Below, in pieces: positions 27,448 to 36,426 of a DNA stretch of 64,000 nt (the first letter of the stretch is position 1; each line of letters starts with the position of its first letter). The translations under genes were made by a program, and so were the position numbers. The DNA comes from Sediminicoccus rosea (GTDB lineage Bacteria; Pseudomonadota; Alphaproteobacteria; Acetobacterales; Acetobacteraceae). The stretch spans positions 4,985,001 to 5,049,000 of the forward strand of contig NZ_CP137852.1 in assembly GCF_033547095.1 (NCBI RefSeq), read 5' to 3'. The notes beneath the pieces are model-generated. The model searched no databases, was not told the DNA's origin, and worked only from the letters and a program-made list of their open reading frames with translations.

Positions 27448-29139
27448 ATGCCCTTCCCCGACCTCGCCGGCCCGCTGGCAACCACCCTGGCCGAACGCGG
27501 CTATGCCGAGCCGACCGCCGTGCAGGCCGCCGTGCTGGAGCCCGAGACCGCCGGACGGGACCTGCTCGTCTCGGCGCAGACCGGTTCGGGCAAGACCGTC
27601 GCCTATGGCCTCGCCATCGCGGGCGAGGTGCTGGCCGGCGCGGAGCGCCTCGGCCATTCGGCCACCCCCCTCGCCCTGGTCGTCGCCCCCACGCGCGAGT
27701 TGGCGCTGCAGGTGCAGGTCGAGCTGACCTGGCTCTACGCCAAGGCGGGCGGGCGCATCGTCGCCTGCGTCGGCGGCATGGACCCGATGGCCGAGCGGCG
27801 GCAGCTCGCCCATGGCGCACATATCGTCGTCGGCACGCCCGGCCGCCTGCGCGACCATCTGGAGCGGGGCAACCTCAAGCCGCAGACCATCCGCGCCGTG
27901 GTGCTGGATGAGGCGGATGAGATGCTGGACCTCGGCTTCCGCGAGGACCTCGAAGCCATCCTGGAGACCATGCCGGCCGAGCGCCGGACGCTGCTGTTCT
28001 CGGCCACCGTGCCGCGCGGCATCGCCCAGCTCGCCAAGGGCTTCCAGAAGGACGCGCTGCGCATCGCCGCCACGAACGAGGGCAAGCAGCACAGCGACAT
28101 CGAATACCGCGCCCTCTCGGTCGCTCCCGGCGAGATGGAGCGCGCGGTGGTGAACACGCTGCGCTTCCTCGATCCGCGCACCGCCATCGTCTTCTGCACC
28201 ACGCGCGCCGCGGTCGCCCGGCTGCATGGCAACCTCGTCGAGCGCGGCTTCTCCGCCGTCGCCCTCTCGGGCGAGCTCTCCCAGGCCGAGCGCACCCGCG
28301 CCATGCAGGGCCTGCGCGACGGCCGCGCCCGCGTCTGCGTCGCAACCGATGTGGCCGCGCGCGGGCTTGATCTGCCCGACCTGGCGCTGGTCATCCATGC
28401 CGACCTGCCCAATGACCCGGAGACGCTGCTGCACCGCTCGGGCCGCACCGGCCGCGCGGGCAAGAAGGGCATTTCCGCGCTGATCGTGCCGCACAACCGC
28501 CGCCGCATCGCGGAACGGCTGCTGATGGCGGCCAAGCTCCAGGCCGCCTGGTCCGGCGCGCCGACGGCCGACGAGATCCACGCCAAGGATGGCGAGCGCA
28601 TCCTCGCCAGCGGCATCGAGATGCTGGAGGCCGAGCCCGACGAGATGGACCTGGAACTCGGCCGCCGCCTGCTGGAGGGCCGCTCGGCCGAGGCGATCGC
28701 CGCCGCCCTGGTCAAGCAGCTCCGCGCGCCGCTGCCCGCACCCGAGGAACTCGCCGCCGCCCAGGCCCGCCCCGCGCCCCAGCCCCGCACCATGCCGGCG
28801 CCGACCGAGGTGGGCGAGGGCGTGTGGTTCCGCATGAATGTGGGCCGCAGCAACGACGCCGATCCGCGCTGGATCCTGCCCTTCCTCTGTCATCGCGGCC
28901 ATGTGACGCGCGAGGAGATCGGCCGCATCCGCATCATGGACCGCGAGACGCGCTTCGAGGTGGCGCCCTATGCCGCCGCGCGCTTCGCCCATGCCGCCGC
29001 CAAGCCCGGCCGTGATGACGCGCATATCCGCGTGGAGCCGGCCGATGCGCCGATGGAAGGCCCGGCGCGCCGCGGCCCGCCCTATCCCGGCCCGAAGCGC
29101 CCCTATGCGGGCAAGCGCCCCGCGCCGCGGCGGGACTGA
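27448..29139 (+). CDS. DEAD-box ATP-dependent RNA helicase
   Basis: 563-residue DEAD-box helicase. Motifs: AQTGSGKT (I, residues 43-50), PTRELALQ (Ia), DEADEMLD (II), SAT (III), RGLDLPD and HRSGRTGRAG (V/VI). After the two RecA domains comes an Arg/Ala/Pro-rich stretch and a DbpA-type RNA-binding domain (VWFRMNVGRSNDADPRWILP), then a basic tail ending GKRPAPRRD. This layout resembles DeaD/CsdA or DbpA, which assist ribosome assembly or mRNA unwinding. The ATG at 27448 is preceded by ccagga; the longer open frame from 27346 runs through leader hairpins. Confidence 0.93.
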   Translation: MPFPDLAGPLATTLAERGYAEPTAVQAAVLEPETAGRDLLVSAQTGSGKTVAYGLAIAGEVLAGAERLGHSATPLALVVAPTRELALQVQVELTWLYAKAGGRIVACVGGMDPMAERRQLAHGAHIVVGTPGRLRDHLERGNLKPQTIRAVVLDEADEMLDLGFREDLEAILETMPAERRTLLFSATVPRGIAQLAKGFQKDALRIAATNEGKQHSDIEYRALSVAPGEMERAVVNTLRFLDPRTAIVFCTTRAAVARLHGNLVERGFSAVALSGELSQAERTRAMQGLRDGRARVCVATDVAARGLDLPDLALVIHADLPNDPETLLHRSGRTGRAGKKGISALIVPHNRRRIAERLLMAAKLQAAWSGAPTADEIHAKDGERILASGIEMLEAEPDEMDLELGRRLLEGRSAEAIAAALVKQLRAPLPAPEELAAAQARPAPQPRTMPAPTEVGEGVWFRMNVGRSNDADPRWILPFLCHRGHVTREEIGRIRIMDRETRFEVAPYAAARFAHAAAKPGRDDAHIRVEPADAPMEGPARRGPPYPGPKRPYAGKRPAPRRD

Positions 29140-29219
29140 CCACCCTCGACTCCCGCCGGAGAAGGGGGGGAGAATGGAGCCGGGCCCCGCGCCCCACGAA
29201 GCCGCCCAGGGAGAAGAAC

Positions 29220-30833
29220 ATGCTGCACAGGTGGGTCTTCCTGCTGCTCGCCTGGCTGCTGCCGAGCCTGCCCGCGGGCGCCGCGCTGCTGGCCGAGCTC
29301 GACACCTCCAGCCCCCAGGCCACCGTCGCCGCCTTCCGCGGCGAGGTGAAGCGGGTGGAGGCGCTGTTCCTCGCCTATCGCGCGGCCCCCAGCCGGGCCT
29401 CGGAAGTCGCGCTCACCACCGCCCTCTCCCGCGCGGGCCGCGAGCTGTTCGACCTGCGCGACGCCCCGCCGGTGACGCGCCTCAAGCACGGCGCCATGTC
29501 CTTCGGCCTGCTGGCCGACATCCTGAACCGCCTACCCGAGCTCGACCCCGCCACGCCGCCGGTGGACCCGCAGTCGACGCGCTGGGCGATCCCGGGCACG
29601 GAAATCCGGCTGGTCCGGCTCACCGAGGGGTCGAACGCACGGAGCTGGGTCTTCTCAGGCGAGACCATGGGCCGCCTGCCGGAATTCCGTGCCGCCGTCG
29701 CCAACCTGCCGCCGCTCCGCCCGGTCGCCATCGACGACTGGGCCGAGGCGCAGCGCAGCTTCGCCGGGCCCCTGCTGGCGGGGCTGCCGATTGCCAGCCT
29801 CCCCGGACCCCTGCATTGGGACCTGCTGGGCTCCCCCGCCTGGAAGGTGCTGTTGACCTTCCTGGTGCTGCTGACGGCGGTGCTGCTGGGGCTGCTCTGG
29901 CTGCGCGTCGTCCTGCGCGTCACCAAGGGCACCGTGGCGTGGCGGCGGCACCTGGGGATGCTCACGGTCGCCTTCGTCTTCGTGGTGCTGCTCGAGCTCG
30001 CCTATCGCTTCATCACCTGGAACATCGTGCTGGTGGGCGGGCTGTCCGACACGGGACTGCTCGTCACCAATTTCGCCATCTACCTCGCGGCGGCGCTGGC
30101 GGCCTGGTCGGCCTGCTGGCTGGTGGCGGAGGCGATCATCGCCGCGCCGAGCTTCCCCGCGCGCGTCTATGACGCGAACCTGCTGCGGCTGCTGGCGCGA
30201 GTCTGCTCGCTGCTCGCGGCGGCGACGATCATCGTGCTCGGCGCCAATGAGGCGGGCGTGCCCGCGCTCGGCCTGCTGGCCGGCGTCAGCATCGGCGGCC
30301 TGGCGCTGGCGCTCGCCGCCCAGGCCACGGTGGAGAACCTGCTGGGCGGCATCTCGATCTTCGCCGACCGCCCCTTCCGCGTGGGCGACACGATCGCCTT
30401 CGGCACGGCGCGCGGCGTGGTGGTCTCGATCGGGCCGCGCTCCAGCCAGATCCGTGCGCCGGATGGCTCGCTCACCAGCATCCCCAATGCCGACCTGGCG
30501 AAGGTGCATGTGACCAACCTCTCCGCGCGCGACCGCTGGATCTTCCAGCATGCGCTGCCCGTCCCGCGCGAGATGCCGGCCACGCGGATCGCGGCGCTGG
30601 TCGAGGAGATCCGGCGCCGCGTGGCGGCCGAACCGCTGGTGGAGCAGGGGCCGGGCTGGCCGCGCGTGCACGTGGCCGAGATCGGCAAGGCGAACATCGC
30701 CATCCAGATCTCGGCGCAGATCCTGACGGCGGATGAGGCGCGCTTCCTCGCCACGCAGCAGGCGCTGATCCTCGACGCGCTGCGCGCGGTGGAGGATGCC
30801 CAGCGCGATGGCACGCCGGCGCCCGCAGGCTAA
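29220..30833 (+). CDS. MscS family mechanosensitive ion channel protein
   Basis: 537-residue membrane protein. An N-terminal signal-like segment (LHRWVFLLLAWLLPSLPAGA) is followed by about 190 residues of periplasmic-type sequence, then four to five hydrophobic segments between roughly residues 205 and 375. The conserved MscS pore and beta domain reads ATVENLLGGISIFADRPFRVGDTI and SQIRAPDGSLTSIPNADL. Such channels release solutes on osmotic downshock. The ATG follows agggagaagaac. It converges with the class II aldolase gene across a 75-bp gap holding a GC-rich repeat element. Confidence 0.9.
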   Translation: MLHRWVFLLLAWLLPSLPAGAALLAELDTSSPQATVAAFRGEVKRVEALFLAYRAAPSRASEVALTTALSRAGRELFDLRDAPPVTRLKHGAMSFGLLADILNRLPELDPATPPVDPQSTRWAIPGTEIRLVRLTEGSNARSWVFSGETMGRLPEFRAAVANLPPLRPVAIDDWAEAQRSFAGPLLAGLPIASLPGPLHWDLLGSPAWKVLLTFLVLLTAVLLGLLWLRVVLRVTKGTVAWRRHLGMLTVAFVFVVLLELAYRFITWNIVLVGGLSDTGLLVTNFAIYLAAALAAWSACWLVAEAIIAAPSFPARVYDANLLRLLARVCSLLAAATIIVLGANEAGVPALGLLAGVSIGGLALALAAQATVENLLGGISIFADRPFRVGDTIAFGTARGVVVSIGPRSSQIRAPDGSLTSIPNADLAKVHVTNLSARDRWIFQHALPVPREMPATRIAALVEEIRRRVAAEPLVEQGPGWPRVHVAEIGKANIAIQISAQILTADEARFLATQQALILDALRAVEDAQRDGTPAPAG

Positions 30834-30866
30834 CTGCGCACCAAAGAGGCCTCCGCACGCGGCGGG

Positions 30867-30908
30867 GCCAAGCCGCCGGAGGCGGCGCCCAGCGCCTGAG
30901 GGCGCAGA
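30867..30908 (-). repeat. dispersed GC-rich intergenic element, copy 1
   Basis: About 40 bp immediately 3' of the class II aldolase stop codon. On the minus strand it begins gccctcaggcgctgggcg and contains a gccgcc/ggcggc hairpin before cttggc. A clearly related copy lies at 35657-35694 in the same position after another minus-strand gene. Likely a REP-like or terminator-associated repeat. Confidence 0.55.
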
Positions 30909-31700
30909 TCAGTCCGCGAAGTCGGGCTGCTCCTTCATGAGCTGCCGCTTGATGCTCTCCAGGTGCAGGCGCGCGCTTTCGCGATCGCCCTCGCGCATCT
31001 GGGCGTAGGTGGCGCGCGCCACCGCCTCGGGCACCGGCTTCAGTACACGGCCCGTCGTCATAGCGAGGCGCTGCACCTCGGCCGCGCGCTCCAGGTAGTA
31101 GAGGTCGTCCCAGGCCTCGGCCACGCTCGGGCCCACCACCATGACGCCGTGGTTCTTCATGAAGACGATGTCGGCATCGCCCAGCGCCGCCGCGATGCGG
31201 TCGCCCTCGCGCTCATCCAGCGCGAGGCCGTTGTAGTCCTCGTCCACCAGGGTGCGGCCATAGAATTTGAGCGCCGTCTGCCCGGCCCAGACCAGGGGCG
31301 GCCCCTCCAGCATGGCGAGCGCGGTCGCATTGGGCATGTGGGTGTGGAAGGCCGCCTTGGCGCGCGGATGCTTCAGGTGCAGGCGCGCGTGGATGTAGAA
31401 GGCCGTCGCCTCCGGCACGCCCTGGCCGGCCACCACCCGCCCCTCGAAGTCGCAGATAACGAGGCTGGAGGCCGTGACTTCCGCGAAGGCGTAGCCATAG
31501 GGGTTCACCAGCATCAGATCGTCACGCCCGGGCACGACGAGCGAGAAGTGGTTGCAGATGCCCTCCTGCAAGCCGAGCTTCGCCGCCATGCGGAAGCATG
31601 CGGCGAGATCGATGCGCGCCTGGCGCACCTCGGGGCGGTCGAGGTCGGAATTGCGCAGCAGCGCGGGCGAGGCGGGGGCGGTGTCGAGTGCATGGGCCAT
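30909..31700 (-). CDS. class II aldolase/adducin family protein
   Basis: 263-residue zinc-dependent class II aldolase/adducin-like protein. GICNHFSLVVPG near residue 50, the proton-donor-type E98, zinc ligands H119 and H121 in FHTHMPNATAL and the later MKNHGVMVVG histidine are all visible. Relatives include fuculose- and ribulose-phosphate aldolases, but many homologues of this subtype are decarboxylases or have unknown substrates. The start is taken at MAHALDTAP (31700); the frame is open to 31775 without family similarity. It is divergent from the amidohydrolase gene with 125 bp between. Confidence 0.88.
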   Translation of the reverse strand: MAHALDTAPASPALLRNSDLDRPEVRQARIDLAACFRMAAKLGLQEGICNHFSLVVPGRDDLMLVNPYGYAFAEVTASSLVICDFEGRVVAGQGVPEATAFYIHARLHLKHPRAKAAFHTHMPNATALAMLEGPPLVWAGQTALKFYGRTLVDEDYNGLALDEREGDRIAAALGDADIVFMKNHGVMVVGPSVAEAWDDLYYLERAAEVQRLAMTTGRVLKPVPEAVARATYAQMREGDRESARLHLESIKRQLMKEQPDFAD

Positions 31701-31825
31701 GACCCCATCAGTTGCAGGAGCGCGCGCGCATATCAAGGGTTGGCGGGCGCGCCTCGCGCGTGAAGCTGCCGCCATGTTCCGGGCGGCGGGTTCCAGCGGG
31801 TCCGGCGCGCGGATAACCTGTGGGC

Positions 31826-33061
31826 ATGAGCACGAACCAGAAGATCAACGGTCCCCGCCTGTGGGACGCCCTCATGGCCATGGCCGAGATCGGCGCCACG
31901 CCGAAGGGCGGCGTGAAGCGCCTCACCCTCACCGAGGTGGACAAGGCCGGCCGCCAGCGCTTCACCCAATGGTGCGAAGAACTTGGCCTGACGATGCGCG
32001 TGGACGCCATGGGCAACATGTTCGCCCGCCGCGAGGGGCGCGACCCCCAGCGCCTCCCGGTGCTGCTGGGCAGCCACCTCGACAGCCAGCCGACCGGCGG
32101 CAAGTTCGACGGCGCCCTGGGCGTGATCGCCGGGCTCGAGGTCATGCGCTCCCTGCACGACCTCAACATCACCACCGAGGCGCCGATCGAGCTGGTGAAC
32201 TGGACGGATGAGGAAGGCAGCCGCTTCGGCCATTCACTCATGGGCAGTGGCGTCTGGGCCGGCATATTCGGGCTGGAGGAGGCCTATGGCTTCACCGACC
32301 TGGACGGCGTGAATGTCAGCCAGGCGCTGGACTCCATCGGCTACAAGGGCCCGCACCCCGCCGCCCCCTTCCCGGCCGACGCCTATTTCGAGCTGCATAT
32401 CGAGCAGGGCCCCATCCTGGAGCAGGAGGGCAAGCCCATCGGCATCGTCACCGGCGCGCAGGCGCAGGTCTGGTATGACGCCGTGATCACCGGCCAGGAC
32501 GCGCATGCCGGCACCACGCCGCCTTCCGCCCGGCGCGATGCGCTGGTGGCCGCGGCGCGCGTGATCGCCCTGGTGGATGAGATGATGCGCGCGCGCGGCG
32601 AGGCGGGGCGCGGCACGGTGGGCCAGCTCCAGGTCCTGCCCAACAGCCGCAACGTGGTGCCGGGCGAGGTGCGCTTCAGCGTCGAGTTCCGCCACCCTGA
32701 TGATGCCGAGCTGGCGCGGCTGATGGCGGAATTCCCGCAGGCGGCGGAAGCCGCCGTGGCCGGCAGCGGCTGCCGGCTGGAGGTGACCAAGCTCTTCGAC
32801 ATGCCGGCCCAGCCCTTCGACCCGGCCTGCGTGGATCTGGTGCGCCAGGCCGCGGCCCGGCTGGGCTATCCGGCACGCGAGATCACCTCGGGCGCGGCGC
32901 ATGACGCGGTCTATGTCGCGCGCCGCGTGCCGACCGCCATGATCTTCACCCCCTGCAAGGACGGCCTGAGCCACAATGAGGCGGAAAGCATCCTGCCCGA
33001 GGAAGCCGAAGCCGGCTGCCAGGTGCTGTTCGAGGCGGTGGTGGCGCGCGCCAACCGCTGA
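31826..33061 (+). CDS. M20 family N-carbamoyl-amino-acid hydrolase / allantoate-type amidohydrolase
   Basis: 411-residue metal-dependent amidohydrolase of the M20 peptidase fold, of the hydantoinase/carbamoylase subfamily. GSHLDSQPTGGKFDGALG gives metal ligands H84 and D95; NWTDEEGSRF has E129-E130; HIEQGPILEQ, GQDAHAGTTP and the late GLSHNEAE complete the set. It hydrolyses carbamoyl groups of N-carbamoyl amino acids, beta-ureidopropionate or allantoate; the substrate is not resolved. The ATG at 31826 is preferred over a GTG two codons upstream. No pyrimidine or purine catabolism genes are adjacent. Confidence 0.9.
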   Translation: MSTNQKINGPRLWDALMAMAEIGATPKGGVKRLTLTEVDKAGRQRFTQWCEELGLTMRVDAMGNMFARREGRDPQRLPVLLGSHLDSQPTGGKFDGALGVIAGLEVMRSLHDLNITTEAPIELVNWTDEEGSRFGHSLMGSGVWAGIFGLEEAYGFTDLDGVNVSQALDSIGYKGPHPAAPFPADAYFELHIEQGPILEQEGKPIGIVTGAQAQVWYDAVITGQDAHAGTTPPSARRDALVAAARVIALVDEMMRARGEAGRGTVGQLQVLPNSRNVVPGEVRFSVEFRHPDDAELARLMAEFPQAAEAAVAGSGCRLEVTKLFDMPAQPFDPACVDLVRQAAARLGYPAREITSGAAHDAVYVARRVPTAMIFTPCKDGLSHNEAESILPEEAEAGCQVLFEAVVARANR

Positions 33062-33070
33062 GGCGGAAGG

Positions 33071-33598
33071 CTAGGCCGCGCGGCTGAGGAAGATCCGCTT
33101 GAGCTCGCCCTTGCCCAGGACCTCGCCCAGCACGCGCAGGGCGAAATAGGGGAGCAGGATCACCCAGAGCAGCAACGCGTAGGCGAATTTCTCCCGCAGC
33201 GATCCATCGGCCATGTCGCGGATGGCGTCCGCCGCGGCACGGCCATGCAACAGGCCGACCACGGCCTCCTCGATCATGCTGAAGGCGACCAGCAGCGCCA
33301 TGAAGAGCGAGGCGCGGTAGACCACGTTGATGAAGAGGCGCCGGCCGCGCAGCCGCTCGCCCAGTCGCGCCGCGTGGCCCAGCACCATGAACTTCGCCAT
33401 CACCAGCGCCTTGAAGAAGGCGAAGCCATAGGCGCCGAAGGCGATCCCCTCCGCCCGCAGCACCGCATCCCGGTAGAAGATGACGGTGGCGAAGGCGACA
33501 TAGAGATAGGCGAAGATCGTCCCGTATTCCTCCAGCTCATGGAGGAGGCGGGCCTTCAGGCCCTTGGGATGCCCCCCCGGAGGCACGGCGGTGCTCAC
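33071..33598 (-). CDS. conserved hypothetical membrane protein
   Basis: 175-residue protein of unknown function with four predicted hydrophobic segments (around YGTIFAYLYVAFATVIFY, FAFFKALVMAKFMVLG, ASLFMALLVAFSMIEEAVVGL and FAYALLLWVILLPYFAL). The N-terminus is soluble and starts with a GTG whose GTGA overlaps the stop of the NTF2-like gene by 4 nt, so it is coupled to that gene. Charged loops are Arg-rich, suggesting cytoplasmic faces. I do not recognise the family. Its place at the end of a DUF484-xerC-NTF2-like row is the only hint to function. Confidence 0.75.
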   Translation of the reverse strand: MSTAVPPGGHPKGLKARLLHELEEYGTIFAYLYVAFATVIFYRDAVLRAEGIAFGAYGFAFFKALVMAKFMVLGHAARLGERLRGRRLFINVVYRASLFMALLVAFSMIEEAVVGLLHGRAAADAIRDMADGSLREKFAYALLLWVILLPYFALRVLGEVLGKGELKRIFLSRAA

Positions 33599-34062
33599 GC
33601 GCCTTCAGGCACGCGCGTCGCCTGGCTGGCGGCGAGCATCCAGGCACCGTCCACCCGGGCCATCACCTGCAGCCAGCGCACCTGCACCACGCGGTTCTCG
33701 CTGATGCTGCGGATCGGGCTGCGGCCGGCGATGACCGCCGCATCGGCGTTCAACACGCGGATCGAAAGCTCCTCGACATTCGCCAGCTCGATCACCGGCT
33801 CGCCCGCCAGGATGGCGACGAGGCGCGCATCGCGGCCATCCATCTTCCCGGTGGTGTGGGTGTGGGTGAAGGAGGGCGCGAACATGTCGCGCAGCTTCAC
33901 CACGTTCCGCTCGCGCGCGGCCGCCTGCAGGCCGACGCGGAAGGCCATGACCTGCTGCTCGATATGGCCCGCGCGCTCCGCCGTCAGGTCGTGATGCGGG
34001 TGGGCCAGTGCGACGGAGGCCGGGAAAGCCAGGACGAGGGCGAGAAGCGCGCGGCGATGCAT
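33595..34062 (-). CDS. secreted NTF2-like (DUF4440/SnoaL-type) protein
   Basis: 155-residue protein with a signal peptide (HRRALLALVLAFPASVALA) and a His-rich mature start HPHHDL. The body has the cone-like NTF2 pattern: a helix with VMAFRVGLQAAARERNVVKLRDMFAP, then alternating strands ending WLQVMARVDGAWMLAASQAT. These folds bind small ligands or act as lyases and isomerases, and many are unassigned. The open frame upstream through xerC is antisense-like noise; the ATG at 34062 is the sensible start. It lies 52 bp after xerC and is overlapped by the membrane protein gene. Confidence 0.75.
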   Translation of the reverse strand: MHRRALLALVLAFPASVALAHPHHDLTAERAGHIEQQVMAFRVGLQAAARERNVVKLRDMFAPSFTHTHTTGKMDGRDARLVAILAGEPVIELANVEELSIRVLNADAAVIAGRSPIRSISENRVVQVRWLQVMARVDGAWMLAASQATRVPEGA

Positions 34063-34114
34063 GGGGAGGCCTTCGGTGTGCGATGCAAAGTTTGAACGCG
34101 ACCGGGGGCGCGGG

Positions 34115-35038
34115 TCAATCGCTGCGCGGATGCGCCATGCGCCAGGTGGCGAGCAGCCCTTCCGCATCCACCGCGACATAGCGCTGCGTGGTGGAGAGGC
34201 TGGCATGGCCGAGCAGTTCCTGGATGGCGCGGAGATCGGCGCCGCCGGCCAGCAGGTGGGTGGCGAAGGAATGGCGCAGCGCATGCGGCGTCGCGTGCTC
34301 AGGCAGGCCGGCCAGGCGGCGGTAGTCGCGCAGCGTGCGTTGCGCGACCGCGGGGTCGAGCCGCTTGCCGCGCGCACCGAGAAACAGCGGCTCATCGGGC
34401 AGCGCGCCGCCGCGATGCGCCATCCATCCGGCCATGGCCTGGCGCACCACTGGCAGCACGGGCACGAGGCGCGTCTTGCCGCCCTTGCCCAGGATGCGCA
34501 GCGCGGCATCGCTGCCCGGCAGTGGCGCATCGGCGATATTGAGGCCGAGCGCCTCGCTGATGCGAAGCCCGCAGCCATAGAGCAGCGTGAACAGCGCCAC
34601 GTCCCGCGCCGCCTGGAACTCCGGCCGCTCGGGGTGGTGCACATCGCCGATCTCGGTGCCGGCGGCGCGCGCATCGGCGCGGTTGAGCGCACGGGGGACG
34701 GGCTGCACGCGCTTCGGTCCGCGCATGGCCCCGATGGCGAGCGGCGCGATGCCATGCCGCCGCGCGAGGAAGCGCAGGAAGCTGCGGATGGCGGCCAATT
34801 GCCGCGCGCGCGTGGCATTGCCCGCCCCCTCCTTGGCGCGCAGCGCGAGGAAGGCGCGCAGATCCGCGGGGGTGAGGGCGCCGAGCGCGGCGAGGTCGGG
34901 TTCCGCGCCATGGTGCTGCGTCAGGAAACCCAGGAATTCGGCAACGTCCCGCCCATAGGCTTCCAGCGTATGCGGGCTGGCGCGGCGCTCGGTGGCGAGC
35001 CAGGCGAGAAATTCGGCGCGGGCGGAATCCCCGGTCAT
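34115..35038 (-). CDS. xerC: tyrosine recombinase XerC
   Basis: 307-residue tyrosine recombinase. The N-terminal SAM-like core-binding domain is followed by the catalytic set R159 (GCGLRISEALGL), K185 (LGKGGKTR), H252 and R255 (HALRHSF), H278 (LLGHASLSTTQRY) and nucleophile Y287. With XerD it resolves chromosome dimers at dif during division. It is assigned as XerC rather than a phage integrase because of standard length and because it follows DUF484, which is adjacent to xerC in many proteobacteria; the two overlap by 4 nt (ATGA). XerD is not in the window. Confidence 0.9.
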   Translation of the reverse strand: MTGDSARAEFLAWLATERRASPHTLEAYGRDVAEFLGFLTQHHGAEPDLAALGALTPADLRAFLALRAKEGAGNATRARQLAAIRSFLRFLARRHGIAPLAIGAMRGPKRVQPVPRALNRADARAAGTEIGDVHHPERPEFQAARDVALFTLLYGCGLRISEALGLNIADAPLPGSDAALRILGKGGKTRLVPVLPVVRQAMAGWMAHRGGALPDEPLFLGARGKRLDPAVAQRTLRDYRRLAGLPEHATPHALRHSFATHLLAGGADLRAIQELLGHASLSTTQRYVAVDAEGLLATWRMAHPRSD

Positions 35039-35604
35039 CGCGCCAGCGCGGTGGCCAGGGCGCGGGCCAGGAAGGCCAGCGATTCCGGCTCGTTCGGCAG
35101 GTCCGCCGGCTCGCGCGCGCCCAGCGCCAGCGTGGCTTCGCCGACGCGCAGCAGCGCCTCGCGCCGGATCAGGGCGGCGGCTTCGCCATGCAGCGCGGCG
35201 CTCGCCACCGTCACGTCGCGCAGCACCAAGGCCGGGCCGGGCACGAGGGGGACGAGGCGCGCGGAATCGATCCCGAGCCGGGCGGGCCATTCATGGCGCA
35301 GGCAATCCTCGGCATCGGGGTTGGCGAGCAGTGCCAGCACCGCCTCGGCCACCTTTGCCGCGAAGGCGCCGCGCGTGCGGCCCGCTTCCAGCAAGCCCCG
35401 CCATTCCTGCCGCCCGGCCTGGATCATCGCCGCCATATGGTCCGCCACCACCTCGCCATGGATACGGCGGGGTGGGGTCAGAATGGCATAGAGCTGCGGC
35501 CGCTCGGCGAGGAAATCCGGGTTGGCGAGGAGGAAGGCCTCCACGGCGGCGGGGTCAGGCGGCTTCAAGGCAACACCGAACGCAACGAAGAGAACAAGAG
35601 GCAC
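35035..35604 (-). CDS. DUF484 family protein
   Basis: About 180-190 residues, DUF484 family, a GAF-like domain protein of unknown role commonly found upstream of xerC. The N-terminal segment PAAVEAFLLANPDFLAERPQLYAIL is the diagnostic start. The first 12 residues from the codon at 35604 look unlike family sequence, so translation may begin at the TTG at 35568; neither has clear ribosome-site spacing. It is translationally coupled to xerC by a 4-nt overlap. Hairpins at 35636-35653 and around 35662-35679 separate it from the aldolase gene upstream. Confidence 0.8.
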   Translation of the reverse strand: MPLVLFVAFGVALKPPDPAAVEAFLLANPDFLAERPQLYAILTPPRRIHGEVVADHMAAMIQAGRQEWRGLLEAGRTRGAFAAKVAEAVLALLANPDAEDCLRHEWPARLGIDSARLVPLVPGPALVLRDVTVASAALHGEAAALIRREALLRVGEATLALGAREPADLPNEPESLAFLARALATALAR

Positions 35605-35635
35605 CCTCCGAGAATGCGAGGCGAATAGCCGAGCC

Positions 35636-35653
35636 GGATCGCTTCAGCGATCC
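35636..35653 (-). terminator. 8-bp stem-loop downstream of the aldolase gene
   Basis: ggatcgct (35636-35643) pairs with agcgatcc (35646-35653) across a 2-nt loop, a perfect 8-bp stem. It follows the fructose-6-phosphate aldolase gene and a second GC hairpin within the repeat at 35657-35694, and lies ahead of DUF484. No clear T-run follows, so Rho-independent termination is uncertain. Confidence 0.45.
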
Positions 35654-35656
35654 GAA

Positions 35657-35694
35657 GCCAAGGCGGCGGAGCCGCCGCCCGGCGTCTGAGGGCA
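35657..35694 (-). repeat. dispersed GC-rich intergenic element, copy 2
   Basis: This abuts the aldolase stop codon. On the minus strand it reads gccctcagacgccgggcgg and then a ggcggc-ctcc-gccgcc type hairpin and cttggc, matching the copy at 30867-30908 in order and position relative to a stop codon. Most differences keep the hairpin pairing. Confidence 0.55.
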
Positions 35695-36348
35695 TCACAA
35701 AATAGATTGCCCCGTCTTCGCCCAGTCGGCCAGGAACGCCTCCAGGCCGCGATCGGTCAGCGGATGCTTCATCAGGCCGCGGATCACCGCCGGCGGCATG
35801 GTGCCGACATGCGCGCCGAGCTTCGCCGATTGCAGCACATGCACCGGGTGGCGGATCGAGGCGACCAGCACCTCCGTCTTGAAGGCGTAGTTCTTGTAGA
35901 TCTGCACCACATCGGCGATCAGCCCCATGCCGTCCTGGCCGATATCGTCCAGCCGGCCGACGAAGGGCGAGATGAAGGTCGCCCCCGCCTTGGCCGCCAG
36001 CAGCGCCTGGTTGGCGGAGAAGCAGAGCGTGACATTGACCGGCGTGCCCTCCTCCGAGAGCACCTTGCAGGTGCGCAGGCCGGCTTCGGTCAGCGGCACC
36101 TTCACGCAGACATTGGACGCGATGCCGCGGAGGTAGCGGCCTTCCTTCAGCATCGTCTCATGGTCCGTCGCCGTCACCTCGGCCGAGACGGGGCCGTCGG
36201 TCAGGGCGCAGATCTCGGCGATGACCTCGCTCATCTTGCGGCCGGATTTGGCGATCAGGCTGGGATTGGTGGTGACGCCGTCCAGGAAGCCCGTACCCAC
36301 AAGGGAACGGATTTCGGCGACATCGGCGGTGTCCACAAAGAACTTCAT
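35695..36348 (-). CDS. fsa: fructose-6-phosphate aldolase / small transaldolase (TalC/FsaA type)
   Basis: 217-residue single-domain member of the transaldolase family, the standard TalC/FSA length. [16 protein letters not shown] and [14 protein letters not shown] are signatures, and the Schiff-base lysine is K83 in [24 protein letters not shown] and [12 protein letters not shown] complete the barrel. It either transfers dihydroxyacetone in the pentose phosphate route or reversibly cleaves fructose 6-phosphate; sequence alone does not decide. The ATG at 36348 is chosen over a long upstream open frame that runs into priA antisense. It is divergent from priA with 78 bp between. Confidence 0.92.
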   Translation of the reverse strand: MKFFVDTADVAEIRSLVGTGFLDGVTTNPSLIAKSGRKMSEVIAEICALTDGPVSAEVTATDHETMLKEGRYLRGIASNVCVKVPLTEAGLRTCKVLSEEGTPVNVTLCFSANQALLAAKAGATFISPFVGRLDDIGQDGMGLIADVVQIYKNYAFKTEVLVASIRHPVHVLQSAKLGAHVGTMPPAVIRGLMKHPLTDRGLEAFLADWAKTGQSIL

Positions 36349-36426
36349 GCTGGGGGTATCCTGGCTGGCGGCGAATCGGAGGCGGGGGATTGACCATCGG
36401 CCGCCCCGTCGCGAAGGGAATAGCCC

